A stretch of 36,728 nucleotides of DNA from a virus: positions 1 to 36,728 of the IMG/VR virus record IMGVR_UViG_3300032278_004259, one strand, 5' to 3'. This document shows, one piece after another, positions 7,014-12,903 of the stretch. The number at the start of each line of letters is the position of its first letter. Within the stretch, counting starts at the first letter, position 1. The notes beneath the pieces were generated by a model that worked only from the letters and a program-made list of their open reading frames with translations, was not told where the DNA came from and searched no databases. The position numbers and the translations under genes were made by a program.

Positions 7014-7024
7014 ATCCGTTCGGA
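6992..7024. promoter_or_regulatory. Operator array of CGGA/TCCG inverted repeats
   Basis: Three consecutive short palindromes are visible: CCGGA-AAA-TCCGG (6992-7004), CGGAC-GT-GTCCG (7002-7013) and TCCG-TT-CGGA (7015-7024). They overlap the repressor promoter and share half-sites. They are likely binding sites for one switch protein, perhaps the Cro-like protein since they cover only the repressor promoter. Confidence 0.55.
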
Positions 7025-7033
7025 AGTTGAGAG

Positions 7034-7072
7034 TTGCGTATCTCTAAATTTGGGATTAATACTCTTATCCCA
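7034..7072 (+). promoter_or_regulatory. Rightward early promoter with overlapping operator
   Basis: TTGCGT (7034-7039) and TAATAC (7057-7062) are spaced by 17 bases. An inverted repeat TGGGAT-N10-ATCCCA (7051-7072) straddles the -10 box and ends on the A of the start codon. Transcription would begin two or three bases before the ATG at 7072, and no ribosome site exists, so the Cro-like mRNA also looks leaderless. Confidence 0.55.
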
Positions 7073-7320
7073 TGACGCAGGATGCCATCAGCCTCATTAC
7101 CTCGCTTGGCGGTTATCGCCGGGTCGCCCTGCGCCTGGGCGCGGAGCCGAAGACGTTGCACGGGCACATGATGCGCGGCGACTTCCCTGCGAAATTCTAC
7201 TGGCCGCTGGTCCAGTTGGCCGTTGAGACGGGGATGCCGCCGCCGCCGGCCGGCCTGTTCCGGTTTGCCGATCTGCGTCCGCCTCTTGCGAGCGAGTCCG
7301 GTGACGGAGTCGCTGCATGA
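7072..7320 (+). CDS. Cro-like small HTH regulator
   Basis: An 82-aa protein with a short helix-turn-helix-like N-terminus (ISLITSLGGYRRVALRLG, then AEPKTLHGHMMRGDFPAKFY), the arrangement of Cro/YdaS-type regulators in which the recognition helix is followed by an R-G-x-F/I-P turn. It diverges from the repressor gene and is first in the rightward transcript, so it probably acts as the lytic switch protein that shuts off the repressor. The ATG at 7072 lies inside the operator palindrome and lacks a ribosome site. The proline-rich C-terminus (MPPPPAGLF) is unusual for Cro. Confidence 0.7.
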   Translation: MTQDAISLITSLGGYRRVALRLGAEPKTLHGHMMRGDFPAKFYWPLVQLAVETGMPPPPAGLFRFADLRPPLASESGDGVAA

Positions 7321-7342
7321 GCGCCGGGGTCTGCTGCGAAGC

Positions 7343-7368
7343 GGGGCGCGGCCTGACCGCCGCGCCCC
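7343..7368 (+). terminator. 10-bp hairpin after the Cro-like gene
   Basis: A perfect stem GGGGCGCGGC / GCCGCGCCCC with a six-base loop lies 22 bases downstream of the Cro-like stop codon. No clear T-run follows, so it is either a pausing or antitermination-type hairpin or a weak terminator. The rest of 7321-7433 shows no gene. Confidence 0.45.
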
Positions 7369-7433
7369 TCTCCGCCCTCTCATCGCTCGTTTCGGCTGCA
7401 TCTCGAACACGCAGCAACAATAGGAGCGTGTGA

Positions 7434-7736
7434 ATGGGAAAGTCCTGGGGAAAGTTTTCCGAACTCGATGCGGCCCGGATCGCCCGTCTGCAGCGCGCCG
7501 AGATGCAGAGCTTCCGGCAGCATTTTGCCGCGGTGTGGTCGGATTTCGTCCGCGCACACTTCGCCAGCCCGGCCGATGCCGCGGCGTTCTTTGCCGTCGA
7601 TCCCTCGACGGCCGAGAACTGGTGGCAGGGGCTGAACGCCCCGCAGGGCTGGGTCGTCGGCCGCGCGATGTCGGATCCCGATCTCGGCGGGCGGCTGGTG
7701 CGGGCAATGGGCGATGCCCGGGCGAGGGCAGCATGA
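7434..7736 (+). CDS. Hypothetical phage protein, HTH-like
   Basis: A 100-aa helical protein. Residues 1-45 contain an Arg/Gln-rich helix (AARIARLQRAEMQSFRQHF), and residues 52-75 (ADAAAFFAVDPSTAENWWQG) look like a helix-turn-helix, with the pattern 'A-x-F-F-x-V-D-x-x-T-A-x-N-W' seen in many phage regulators. The ATG at 7434 has AGGAG seven bases upstream. It follows the Cro-like gene after a hairpin, and could be a second early regulator. Confidence 0.65.
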   Translation: MGKSWGKFSELDAARIARLQRAEMQSFRQHFAAVWSDFVRAHFASPADAAAFFAVDPSTAENWWQGLNAPQGWVVGRAMSDPDLGGRLVRAMGDARARAA

Positions 7737-7894
7737 AATGGGTGGCGCGGAAGGTGTTTTCGGCCGAGTTGCTTGCGGCTATCCGCGTCACCGCCTTCGG
7801 TCAGTGGTGGAGCGTGCGAGCGCTCCACCGGCTCCGAAAGTTTTCCGGAGAACATTCCGGGGTGCGGGCTCCGGATCACGAGGTTCGGCGATGA
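7733..7894 (+). CDS. Small basic protein, hypothetical
   Basis: A 53-aa Arg-rich protein (MKWVARKVFSAELLAAIRV at its start) whose ATG overlaps the previous stop as ATGA and is preceded by GAGGG six bases upstream. The reading frame contains a 9-bp hairpin (7806-7829). No family is recognised. Overlap and ribosome site support translation; its small size and the structured DNA reduce confidence. Confidence 0.4.
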   Translation: MKWVARKVFSAELLAAIRVTAFGQWWSVRALHRLRKFSGEHSGVRAPDHEVRR

Positions 7895-8051
7895 GGGCGC
7901 ACCCATTCCTCGGCGCCATTCCGTCCGGGGTCGGTGGCCCCGGGCGCGTCGCGCGGGGCCCGGCATCCCACGGGTGCCCGCGCGACGATCACTCACGGAA
8001 CGCCACCTGCCTCGGGTGCGTGGGGGGCCGGCGGCCTGCTCGTCGCCGGCC

Positions 8052-8092
8052 GGGGGCGAAGGGCCCGGGGATTGTCCTTCGCCCCCCTTTTT
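8052..8092 (+). terminator. Rho-independent terminator
   Basis: A perfect 11-bp stem (GGGGGCGAAGG at 8052-8062, CCTTCGCCCCC at 8076-8086), a 13-base loop and a T5 run (8088-8092). It would end transcripts started at the rightward early promoter unless antitermination occurs. Confidence 0.85.
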
Positions 8093-8180
8093 CTGGATCA
8101 GCACGGCGGGGCCTCGGCCCCCTCAAGGCCATACCGCAGGGGCGCGTGGCCGCCGGACGTGAGTGTCGCCCCATCCTCCC

Positions 8181-8219
8181 GGGCGGAGCGGGCGTGTCTG
8201 TCCTCTTTCCGCTCCGCCC
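8181..8219 (+). promoter_or_regulatory. 11-bp hairpin adjoining a ribosome site
   Basis: GGGCGGAGCGG (8181-8191) pairs perfectly with CCGCTCCGCCC (8209-8219) across a 17-base loop. The stem ends three bases before AGGAGG, the ribosome site of the gene at 8235. Such placement can influence translation start or mark a processed 5' end. Confidence 0.5.
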
Positions 8220-8234
8220 ATCAGGAGGTTCGCA

Positions 8235-8540
8235 ATGCGCCTGATATCTCCCGTATTCCATCCGCGCGCCCGCGTTTCGGCCGAGGTCGAGACGCTGACG
8301 GCGCGCGTCATGCGCGATGTCGTCGCGCGCGAAGGCCATGTCGGACGGGCGCCTGAGGGCGCGCGTGTCGGCTCGCTCGGGCCGGTGGAGCTGGGCATGT
8401 GCCGCCTCGCCGCGGTCAAGATCCGAGAAGGCGGCACCCTGTCGCTGGTCGCGCGCGATCTCGGGCTGGAGCGCGAGCAGCTGAAGCGGCTGATGACGCG
8501 GGCCGGGCACGGTCCAGACGGGACGGAGGTGATCCGGTGA
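8235..8540 (+). CDS. Hypothetical phage protein with HTH-like C-terminus
   Basis: A 101-aa protein of unknown family. The C-terminal half (LAAVKIREGGTLSLVARDLG, then LEREQLKRLMTRAG) reads as a helix-turn-helix of the kind found in small phage regulators. The ATG at 8235 has AGGAGG six bases upstream, and the gene overlaps the methyltransferase start as GTGA, so both are translated together. It may regulate or assist the methyltransferase; that is inference only. Confidence 0.6.
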   Translation: MRLISPVFHPRARVSAEVETLTARVMRDVVAREGHVGRAPEGARVGSLGPVELGMCRLAAVKIREGGTLSLVARDLGLEREQLKRLMTRAGHGPDGTEVIR

Positions 8541-9265
8541 CGCAGAACCGATCCGCGGCCGTCATGCAGCAGCGCCACGAGGCGCCGGACAGCCTCGATG
8601 ATTTCCCGACGCCGCCCTGGGCGACACGGGCGCTCTGCAGGGCACTGATCGACGGCGGTGAGCCCCTGCACGCGCAACACGTCTGGGAGCCGGCCTGCAA
8701 CCGGGGCCACATGGCCCGGCCGCTGGGCGAGTACTTCGCCTCGGTTCATGCGACGGACGTTCGCGACTATGGCTGGTCGGGACAGGCCGCCGTCGCCGAT
8801 TTCCTGATCGACTGGGGGGCCGACGCGCCCGATGTCGACTGGATCGTGACGAATCCGCCTTTCCGGCTGGGTGCGGATTTCGTCCGGCAGGGTCTGCGGA
8901 TCGCGCGGCGCGGCGTGGCGATGTTCGTCCGCTCCGCCTTCGTCGAGGGCGAGGAACGATACCGCACCCTGTTTCGCGACAAGCCCGAGGCCAAGGTGAT
9001 GCCATTCGCCGGCCGGGTCGTGATCTGGAAAGGTGTTCTGCTGGATCCGGACGTGAAGATCTGGTTCCCGCCGAAGAACGGCAAGCCCGGAAAGCTGGAA
9101 AAGCCCAGCACCGCCACGTCCTACAGCTGGCTGATCTGGCTGGTAGGTCACGACGCCCCGACCGTGCATCTCCGTATTCCCGATTGCCGCCGCGACCTCA
9201 CGCGGCCCAGCGACTATCCCCCCGTCCCCGAACATCTGCGCCCGCCCGCCGGCGGGCTGCTTTGA
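8537..9265 (+). CDS. SAM-dependent DNA methyltransferase (adenine-type)
   Basis: A 242-aa protein with the features of small phage methyltransferases: DDFPTPPWATRAL near the start (residues 21-33), the SAM-binding motif I WEPACNRGHMARPL (50-63), a motif II-like ATDVRDYG, and the catalytic motif IV VTNPPF (104-109) typical of N6-adenine enzymes. It should methylate phage DNA, giving protection from host restriction. The GTG at 8537 overlaps the preceding stop and has GGAGG seven bases upstream. No matching restriction enzyme is present, so it is an orphan methyltransferase. The target site cannot be read from sequence. Confidence 0.85.
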   Translation: MTQNRSAAVMQQRHEAPDSLDDFPTPPWATRALCRALIDGGEPLHAQHVWEPACNRGHMARPLGEYFASVHATDVRDYGWSGQAAVADFLIDWGADAPDVDWIVTNPPFRLGADFVRQGLRIARRGVAMFVRSAFVEGEERYRTLFRDKPEAKVMPFAGRVVIWKGVLLDPDVKIWFPPKNGKPGKLEKPSTATSYSWLIWLVGHDAPTVHLRIPDCRRDLTRPSDYPPVPEHLRPPAGGLL

Positions 9266-9291
9266 GTTCCAATTGTCAGAGAGGTGACATC

Positions 9292-9549
9292 ATGCCCGAC
9301 CACGTCGACAGCTCCGGTGATGACCGGACCGCGAACAATGCCATGCGCCACAAGTACCGGGTGCTGGACGAGCGCGAGAAGGCGCTGATGGAAGAGGTAA
9401 AGGACATGGGCCTCGCCTTCGTCGAAAAGCTTCACGAGATCGGCGGGACCGAGCCCGAGGGTGAGCGTTTGGCATCGCGCGACCTCAGTCTCGCCCAAAC
9501 ACACGTTGAAGACGCCGTGATGCGCGCGGTTCGCCACATCACGGCCTGA
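9292..9549 (+). CDS. Acb2/Tad1-like hairpin protein, candidate anti-CBASS cyclic-nucleotide sponge
   Basis: An 85-aa helical protein. Two helices are connected by a short turn: one around residues 20-50 (HKYRVLDEREKALMEEVKDM) and one around 62-83 (SRDLSLAQTHVEDAVMRAV, then RHIT). This matches my memory of the Acb2/Tad1 hairpin family, which ends in S-R-x-L-x-x-A-x-T-x-x-E-x-A-V-M-x-A-V-x-x-I-T. From memory, Acb2 proteins form hexamers that sequester cyclic di- and trinucleotides and so silence CBASS defence; Y22 and K37 here have the same 15-residue spacing as the ligand-binding Tyr and Lys reported for Acb2. The ATG at 9292 has an AGAGG ribosome site. It lies in the early region next to a methyltransferase, consistent with counter-defence. 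The family call is by eye. Confidence 0.7.
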   Translation: MPDHVDSSGDDRTANNAMRHKYRVLDEREKALMEEVKDMGLAFVEKLHEIGGTEPEGERLASRDLSLAQTHVEDAVMRAVRHITA

Positions 9550-9704
9550 CCACCAGAATTCCCCGCAGCGCGCCCCGCAAGAGGGCGCCCGGCGGCATCA
9601 ACGACGCCCGGAAAAGGGCGCGGGCGGACCCGAGGCAGGGCCGCCACCAACGACACTCCGTGCCGTGCGATTTCGCCGGTGCGAACGGCTTGGGAGCAGT
9701 GTGA
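9550..9704 (+). other. Non-coding gap with two similar hairpins
   Basis: No gene is seen. Two hairpins built from CGCCC/GGGCG arms occur 34 bases apart: GCGCCC-N7-GGGCGC (9570-9588) and CGCCC-GGAAAA-GGGCG (9605-9620). Neither is followed by a T-run. Their similarity suggests a shared binding site or RNA processing element. Confidence 0.35.
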
Positions 9705-10361
9705 ATGGCCTATCCGGCAAGCGTCCTGACCGCCTCGGGCAGTCTGCGGGCCGTCGATGTTGCCGAGCTGGAAGAATATCCGCTCGGTGCCGAGGACCGG
9801 CTGGAAAGCCATTTCTTCATCGCCTGGGAGCATCGGCGCTGGCTGAACAGCGAGATGCGCCTGAAGGGCGCGGAAGAGGCGCGGGCGCTCTATTTCGACC
9901 TGATCTGCCTGTCGCAGGATCAGTCGCCGGTCGGCACGCTGCCCGACGATTCCGAGCAGCTGGCGAAGCTGCTGGGCGTCGAGGAAGCGCGCTTCCGCCG
10001 TCTCTGCGACACGCCCTATGGGCCGCTGCATCACTGGGAACCCTGTCTCTGCGACGGCGTGATACGCCTGATGCATCCGGTCGTCCTGCGGATGGTCCTC
10101 GATGCCCGCGCGCGCAAGCAGGACAACCGCGCGCGGATGGAGGCCGCGAACCGCCAGAAGCGGGTCCAGCGGCTGCGGCAGGTCGTGGGCGGCATCCACG
10201 CCGATCTGGCGAAGAACGACGCCGCCGTCCTGTGGATCGATGAATGGCTGGAAGGACAGGGCTGCACCTATCGCAGCATCAGCTGGGTCCAGAATGCCAT
10301 CGGCGCGTGGTCCGATCACACCGTGGGGCGCGTGCACACGGGTCGGCGCGGCCCGTCCTGA
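9705..10361 (+). CDS. Probable replication protein (DUF1376-like, gpO-type)
   Basis: A 218-aa protein. Its N-terminal half (about 35-130) resembles the DUF1376-type winged-helix module of phage replication proteins: HFFIAWEHRRWLNSEMRLKG, ARALYFDLICLSQDQSPVGT, LPDDSEQLAKLLGV, then a beta segment ending in HPVVLRMVLDARARKQ. The basic stretch after residue 130 (ARMEAANRQKRVQRLRQ) could contact DNA. The ATG at 9705 has GGGAG nine bases upstream. The gene is followed at once by a cluster of GGACAG repeats, the kind of place where phage origins lie, so origin binding is a reasonable guess. Confidence 0.5.
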   Translation: MAYPASVLTASGSLRAVDVAELEEYPLGAEDRLESHFFIAWEHRRWLNSEMRLKGAEEARALYFDLICLSQDQSPVGTLPDDSEQLAKLLGVEEARFRRLCDTPYGPLHHWEPCLCDGVIRLMHPVVLRMVLDARARKQDNRARMEAANRQKRVQRLRQVVGGIHADLAKNDAAVLWIDEWLEGQGCTYRSISWVQNAIGAWSDHTVGRVHTGRRGPS

Positions 10362-10383
10362 TCTTCCCGAAGTGTCGTCAGAG

Positions 10384-10470
10384 TGTCCGGCGGACAGTTC
10401 CGGACAGTCGAAGGACAGTCTCGGACTGTCCGGCACGACAGGGACAAGGACAGGGAAAGGAAAAGGACAG
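10384..10470. repeat. GGACAG repeat cluster, possible replication origin
   Basis: Within 90 bases there are five direct copies of (C/A)GGACAG (starting at 10391, 10401, 10412, 10447 and 10464) and two inverted copies (TGTCCG 10384-10389, CTGTCCG 10426-10432). The first three start 10-11 bases apart, about one helical turn. This looks like a set of protein-binding iterons between two probable replication genes. Confidence 0.55.
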
Positions 10471-10523
10471 ACGGCCAGACCCGGACGGTTGCGCCGGGAT
10501 CGTGCAGAGAAAGGGGAAAGGCG

Positions 10524-11162
10524 ATGAGCGAAGCGCAGACCACCACCGGCACCGACGACGGCACGGCTGCCGACACCGAGACGAAACGCGCCCGCGTTCG
10601 GCGCCTGCTGATCGAACCGGCACAGCGGCGCGGCATGCGGTTTCCGAAACGCATGGCCGAGGAGGAGCGCCGGAAGACGCTGGTCCGGCTCTGCGATGCG
10701 GTGGCCTATCTGGACGACGCCGCGCTGGCGGCGCTGGCCGACTGGGTGCGCTCGCATGGCGACGGCGCGGACCGGTCGTTCTGGCCCCCGGTGGTCGGCA
10801 TCATCTCGATCGCCGAGGCGATCTGCCCGCGTCCGCTGGAGGAGGCGCCGGGCGTGGCCAGCTGGTTTGGATCCCGTGCCGGGCCGGCGGCCGTCGCCGA
10901 GAACCGGCTGGTGGCCGAGTTCCTGTTCTGGGAGCGGTTCAAGCGCCCGCCGATGTCGGATCGCGATAAGGCCGGTGTCGCCCGGCAGGCGGCCGAGATG
11001 CGAGGCGATGCGCACCGGATCGAGGATCAGCTGCGGCGCGGGGTCGAGCCGGGCGCAGAGCGGCGCGAGTTCCTGCGCTGGTACCGCGAGATCGAGGCGC
11101 GGGCGCTGGCGCTGGTGAAGGCCGGCGAGGAGAAGCGCGCGGCCGAGGGGGATGCGGCATGA
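10524..11162 (+). CDS. Hypothetical protein, probable replication accessory
   Basis: A 212-aa helical protein of unknown family. It has a low-complexity N-terminus (Thr/Asp/Ala), then RRGMRFPKRMAEEERR, a central region with FWPPVVGIISIAEAICPRPL and a basic, helical C-terminus (REFLRWYREIEARALAL). The position after the gpO-like gene and the repeats is that of a helicase loader or similar, but no P-loop is visible, so it is not an ATPase. The frame is open 47 codons further upstream through the repeat cluster; the ATG at 10524 with AAAGGGGAAAGG just upstream is preferred. It overlaps the next gene as ATGA. Confidence 0.5.
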   Translation: MSEAQTTTGTDDGTAADTETKRARVRRLLIEPAQRRGMRFPKRMAEEERRKTLVRLCDAVAYLDDAALAALADWVRSHGDGADRSFWPPVVGIISIAEAICPRPLEEAPGVASWFGSRAGPAAVAENRLVAEFLFWERFKRPPMSDRDKAGVARQAAEMRGDAHRIEDQLRRGVEPGAERREFLRWYREIEARALALVKAGEEKRAAEGDAA

Positions 11163-11839
11163 GGCAGGATCGCGCCGTGGCAGCACGTTGTTTCCAGCCT
11201 GTCGTCGATCATCCGAGAGATGACAGGGGTCGACGCCTGATCGGCGTACGGGGTCTGCTGGAGTGGGCCTTCGGCACCGAGTTCGCCTCTCTCGAATACG
11301 ACGAGCTCGATGGTGGCTTTGTGCCCTCCTTCGGGAACGAGTACCGGATCATGCAGCAGCTGGCTCTCGGCAAGGAACCCGGTATCGGTGTTCGGGTCGA
11401 CACGTCATTCGGCCGATCCCACCCGCATGACGACGCCGAGCTGGTGGCGAGCGTCCTGCGTCACAGTGTGGAATGGCATCTTGCGGTTCGCGTGGCCGAG
11501 TTCGCCCGCACCTGCCGCGCTCCGGTGTGGGATCTCGGCCCTCAGCATCTGCGGCCGAAGGTATGGGGTAAGGAGAACCAGCACGGATCGATGGGCAAGG
11601 CGGAGGTCTACCGCGAGGTGACCTATGTCAGCCGCGGGCGGCGTCGGACCCGCAAGGACATGTGGGTGCCCTGCATCGTCACGCCCTCTGTCGCTGAAAT
11701 CGCTGCGGCCCGACGCGCCTGGCTGGACTGGTGGGGTGCTCTCCTGGCGGTCCGCGGTGGATTGCGGCATGTCGAGTTGACCCGGTGGTGCGTGACGGAT
11801 CGGATGCCTCAGATGACGCCGTGGCGGAAAGGGGCTTGA
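11159..11839 (+). CDS. Hypothetical protein, last early gene
   Basis: A 226-aa protein of unknown family. A conserved-looking end (RRAWLDWWGALLAVRGGL, then MPQMTPW) resembles C-termini of phage proteins encoded just before the late genes, some of which are late regulators. The middle (DLGPQHLRPKVWGKENQHGS) is basic and aromatic. The ATG overlaps the preceding stop as ATGA. It is followed by two TTGACA boxes and a terminator, so a role in late gene control is possible but unproven. Confidence 0.5.
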   Translation: MRQDRAVAARCFQPVVDHPRDDRGRRLIGVRGLLEWAFGTEFASLEYDELDGGFVPSFGNEYRIMQQLALGKEPGIGVRVDTSFGRSHPHDDAELVASVLRHSVEWHLAVRVAEFARTCRAPVWDLGPQHLRPKVWGKENQHGSMGKAEVYREVTYVSRGRRRTRKDMWVPCIVTPSVAEIAAARRAWLDWWGALLAVRGGLRHVELTRWCVTDRMPQMTPWRKGA

Positions 11840-11861
11840 CACAATCGAGCTCATGTTGACA
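11836..11861 (+). promoter_or_regulatory. Two tandem TTGACA boxes, possible late promoter
   Basis: TTGACA occurs at 11836-11841, overlapping the stop codon of the early gene, and again at 11856-11861, 20 bases later. Good -10 boxes are not visible (best CATTTT at 11860-11865), so an activator would be needed. An intrinsic terminator follows 20 bases downstream, a setting reminiscent of antiterminator-controlled late promoters. Confidence 0.3.
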
Positions 11862-11882
11862 TTTTGCCTGCGAACCGAATTG

Positions 11883-11917
11883 CGCCCGGAGCGGATGATC
11901 CCGCTGCCGGGCGTTTT
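11883..11917 (+). terminator. Rho-independent terminator before the tRNA
   Basis: An imperfect stem CGCCCGG-AGCGG / CCGCT-G-CCGGGCG (one bulged G) with a six-base loop is followed by TTTT (11914-11917). It would separate the early operon from the tRNA-like element and downstream gene. Confidence 0.6.
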
Positions 11918-11920
11918 CGT

Positions 11921-11995
11921 GTCCGGGTGGAGCAGAGGCAGCTCGCGTGGCTCATGACCACGAGGTCGGCGGTTCGATCCCGTCCCCGGCAACCA
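11921..11995 (+). tRNA. tRNA-Met(CAT)-like gene with a mismatched acceptor end
   Basis: A full cloverleaf can be drawn: acceptor GTCCGGG, D-arm GAGC/GCTC with a seven-base loop, a perfect anticodon stem CGTGG/CCACG with loop CTCATGA (anticodon CAT), variable AGGTC, T-arm GGCGG/CCGTC with TTCGATC, 3' acceptor CCCGGCA, discriminator A and an encoded CCA. Acceptor pairs 3-7 fit, but pairs 1 (G-A) and 2 (T-C) are mismatched. It is not a standard initiator: the three G-C pairs of the anticodon stem are absent. It may be a diverged phage tRNA or a decaying copy. Confidence 0.7.
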
Positions 11996-12075
11996 ATACC
12001 CGGAGCGCGCCCGCCGACAGGCGCGATGACATCAGGCCACCTGCAGCGGCGGGGCGGGTGGTCGGAGCTTGTGCG

Positions 12076-12786
12076 ATGCTGAGCCTGCGGATCGATCATC
12101 TCGACCTTGACCGGGGGCTGAGCGAACTGGAGCGCCAGCATCTGCCGCGTGCGACGGCATGGGCGCTGAACGACACCGCGGCCGATGTGCTGGAGCACAT
12201 GCAGAACAGGATGCGGACGGAGTTCGACCGGCCCACCCGGTTCACCCTCAACGCCTTCATGGTGTGGAGAGCCAAGCCGTCCGCGCTCACGGCGGAGGTT
12301 CGCGAGCGGCCGTCGGTCGGGGCGCGCCATTTCCTGAAGGTGCAGGAACTGGGAGGCGCGCGGCCGAAGACGGGGCTGGAGCGGCTGATCGGATCGCGCC
12401 TGGCATATGAGGGGTCGATCATCGGCGTGGTGCCGGCCGCCGGGGCACGGCTGAACAGCTTCGGCAACTGGTCGCCGGGCGAGCGCAATCAGGTCCTGTC
12501 AGCGATCCAGGCGCAGGGCGACAGCCGCGCGAACACCACGAAACGGTCAGCGGCTAAGGCGAAGGGCAAGCGCGCCGGCTACTTCGTGCCGCGGCCGGGG
12601 TCGAAGCTTTCGCCCGGCGTCTGGAAGCGCTCCGGGCGCGGCAGGATTTCGAAGGTGCTGCACTTCACGTCGGCGTCGCCGAACTATGATCGGCGGCTCG
12701 GCTTCTACGACGGTGCCGAGGCGGTGTTCGATGCGCGGTTCGCCGACCATCTGCGGCGGACGCTCTCGCGGGCCATGTCCAGGTGA
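12076..12786 (+). CDS. Minor tail protein Z-like (tail completion) protein
   Basis: A 236-aa protein with the pattern of phage tail Z/virion morphogenesis proteins as I know them: LPRATAWALNDTAADVLEHM near the start, then the signature FDRPTRFTLNAFMVWRA, VQELGGARPKTGLERLI, and a glycine/proline-rich middle (FGNWSPGERNQVL). The C-terminus is basic and ends with FADHLRRTLSRAM. Such proteins cap or complete siphophage tails. In lambda order Z would lie between the FII-like and U-like genes, yet no Z is found there; this gene sits 9 kb upstream, isolated between two terminators. The ATG at 12076 has GGAG eight bases upstream. Confidence 0.6.
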   Translation: MLSLRIDHLDLDRGLSELERQHLPRATAWALNDTAADVLEHMQNRMRTEFDRPTRFTLNAFMVWRAKPSALTAEVRERPSVGARHFLKVQELGGARPKTGLERLIGSRLAYEGSIIGVVPAAGARLNSFGNWSPGERNQVLSAIQAQGDSRANTTKRSAAKAKGKRAGYFVPRPGSKLSPGVWKRSGRGRISKVLHFTSASPNYDRRLGFYDGAEAVFDARFADHLRRTLSRAMSR

Positions 12787-12829
12787 ACCCCGCGGGTCCT
12801 TCCCGGCAAACGTCTGAACAGGGGTAATT

Positions 12830-12853
12830 CGCACCCCGTTCGGTGCGTTTTTT
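12830..12853 (+). terminator. Rho-independent terminator
   Basis: CGCACC (12830-12835) pairs with GGTGCG (12842-12847) around a six-base loop, followed by a T6 run (12848-12853). It ends the transcript of the Z-like gene before the ParB-methyltransferase gene. Confidence 0.85.
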
Positions 12854-12903
12854 CTGCTCCGGCAGCACTGGGAATATGGGTTGTTGTTGTTGATCGGATT
12901 CGA

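Larger units (their letters stand above)
7895..8234 (+). other. Hairpin-rich non-coding segment
   Basis: This 340-base stretch has no convincing gene. It holds several strong inverted repeats: GGCCCCG/CGGGGCC (7936-7960), an intrinsic terminator (8052-8092), GGGGC-CTCG-GCCCC (8108-8121) and an 11-bp stem (8181-8219) ending three bases before the AGGAGG of the next gene. A 117-codon frame (7891-8244) crosses it but has low-complexity G/P/R/S composition and reads through the terminator. The segment may be a structured leader or a small RNA. Confidence 0.5.

Noticed and set aside
7430-7732. Upstream part of the frame that contains the 53-aa gene
   Set aside because: It is an Arg/Gly-rich shadow of the well-supported 7434-7736 gene; only the segment after the ATGA overlap at 7733 is retained.
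7891-8244. 117-codon plus-strand frame with an ATGA overlap
   Set aside because: Its sequence is Gly/Pro/Arg/Ser low complexity, it runs through a perfect intrinsic terminator (8052-8092) and overlaps the well-supported start at 8235.
10384-10470. CRISPR array
   Set aside because: The GGACAG copies are 6-7 bases long with 3-28 base irregular spacing and both orientations; this is an iteron-like cluster, not a CRISPR.
10383-10523. 47-codon upstream extension of the 10524 gene
   Set aside because: It is a translation of the GGACAG repeats (Arg/Asp/Thr-rich) and has no ribosome site; the ATG at 10524 is better.
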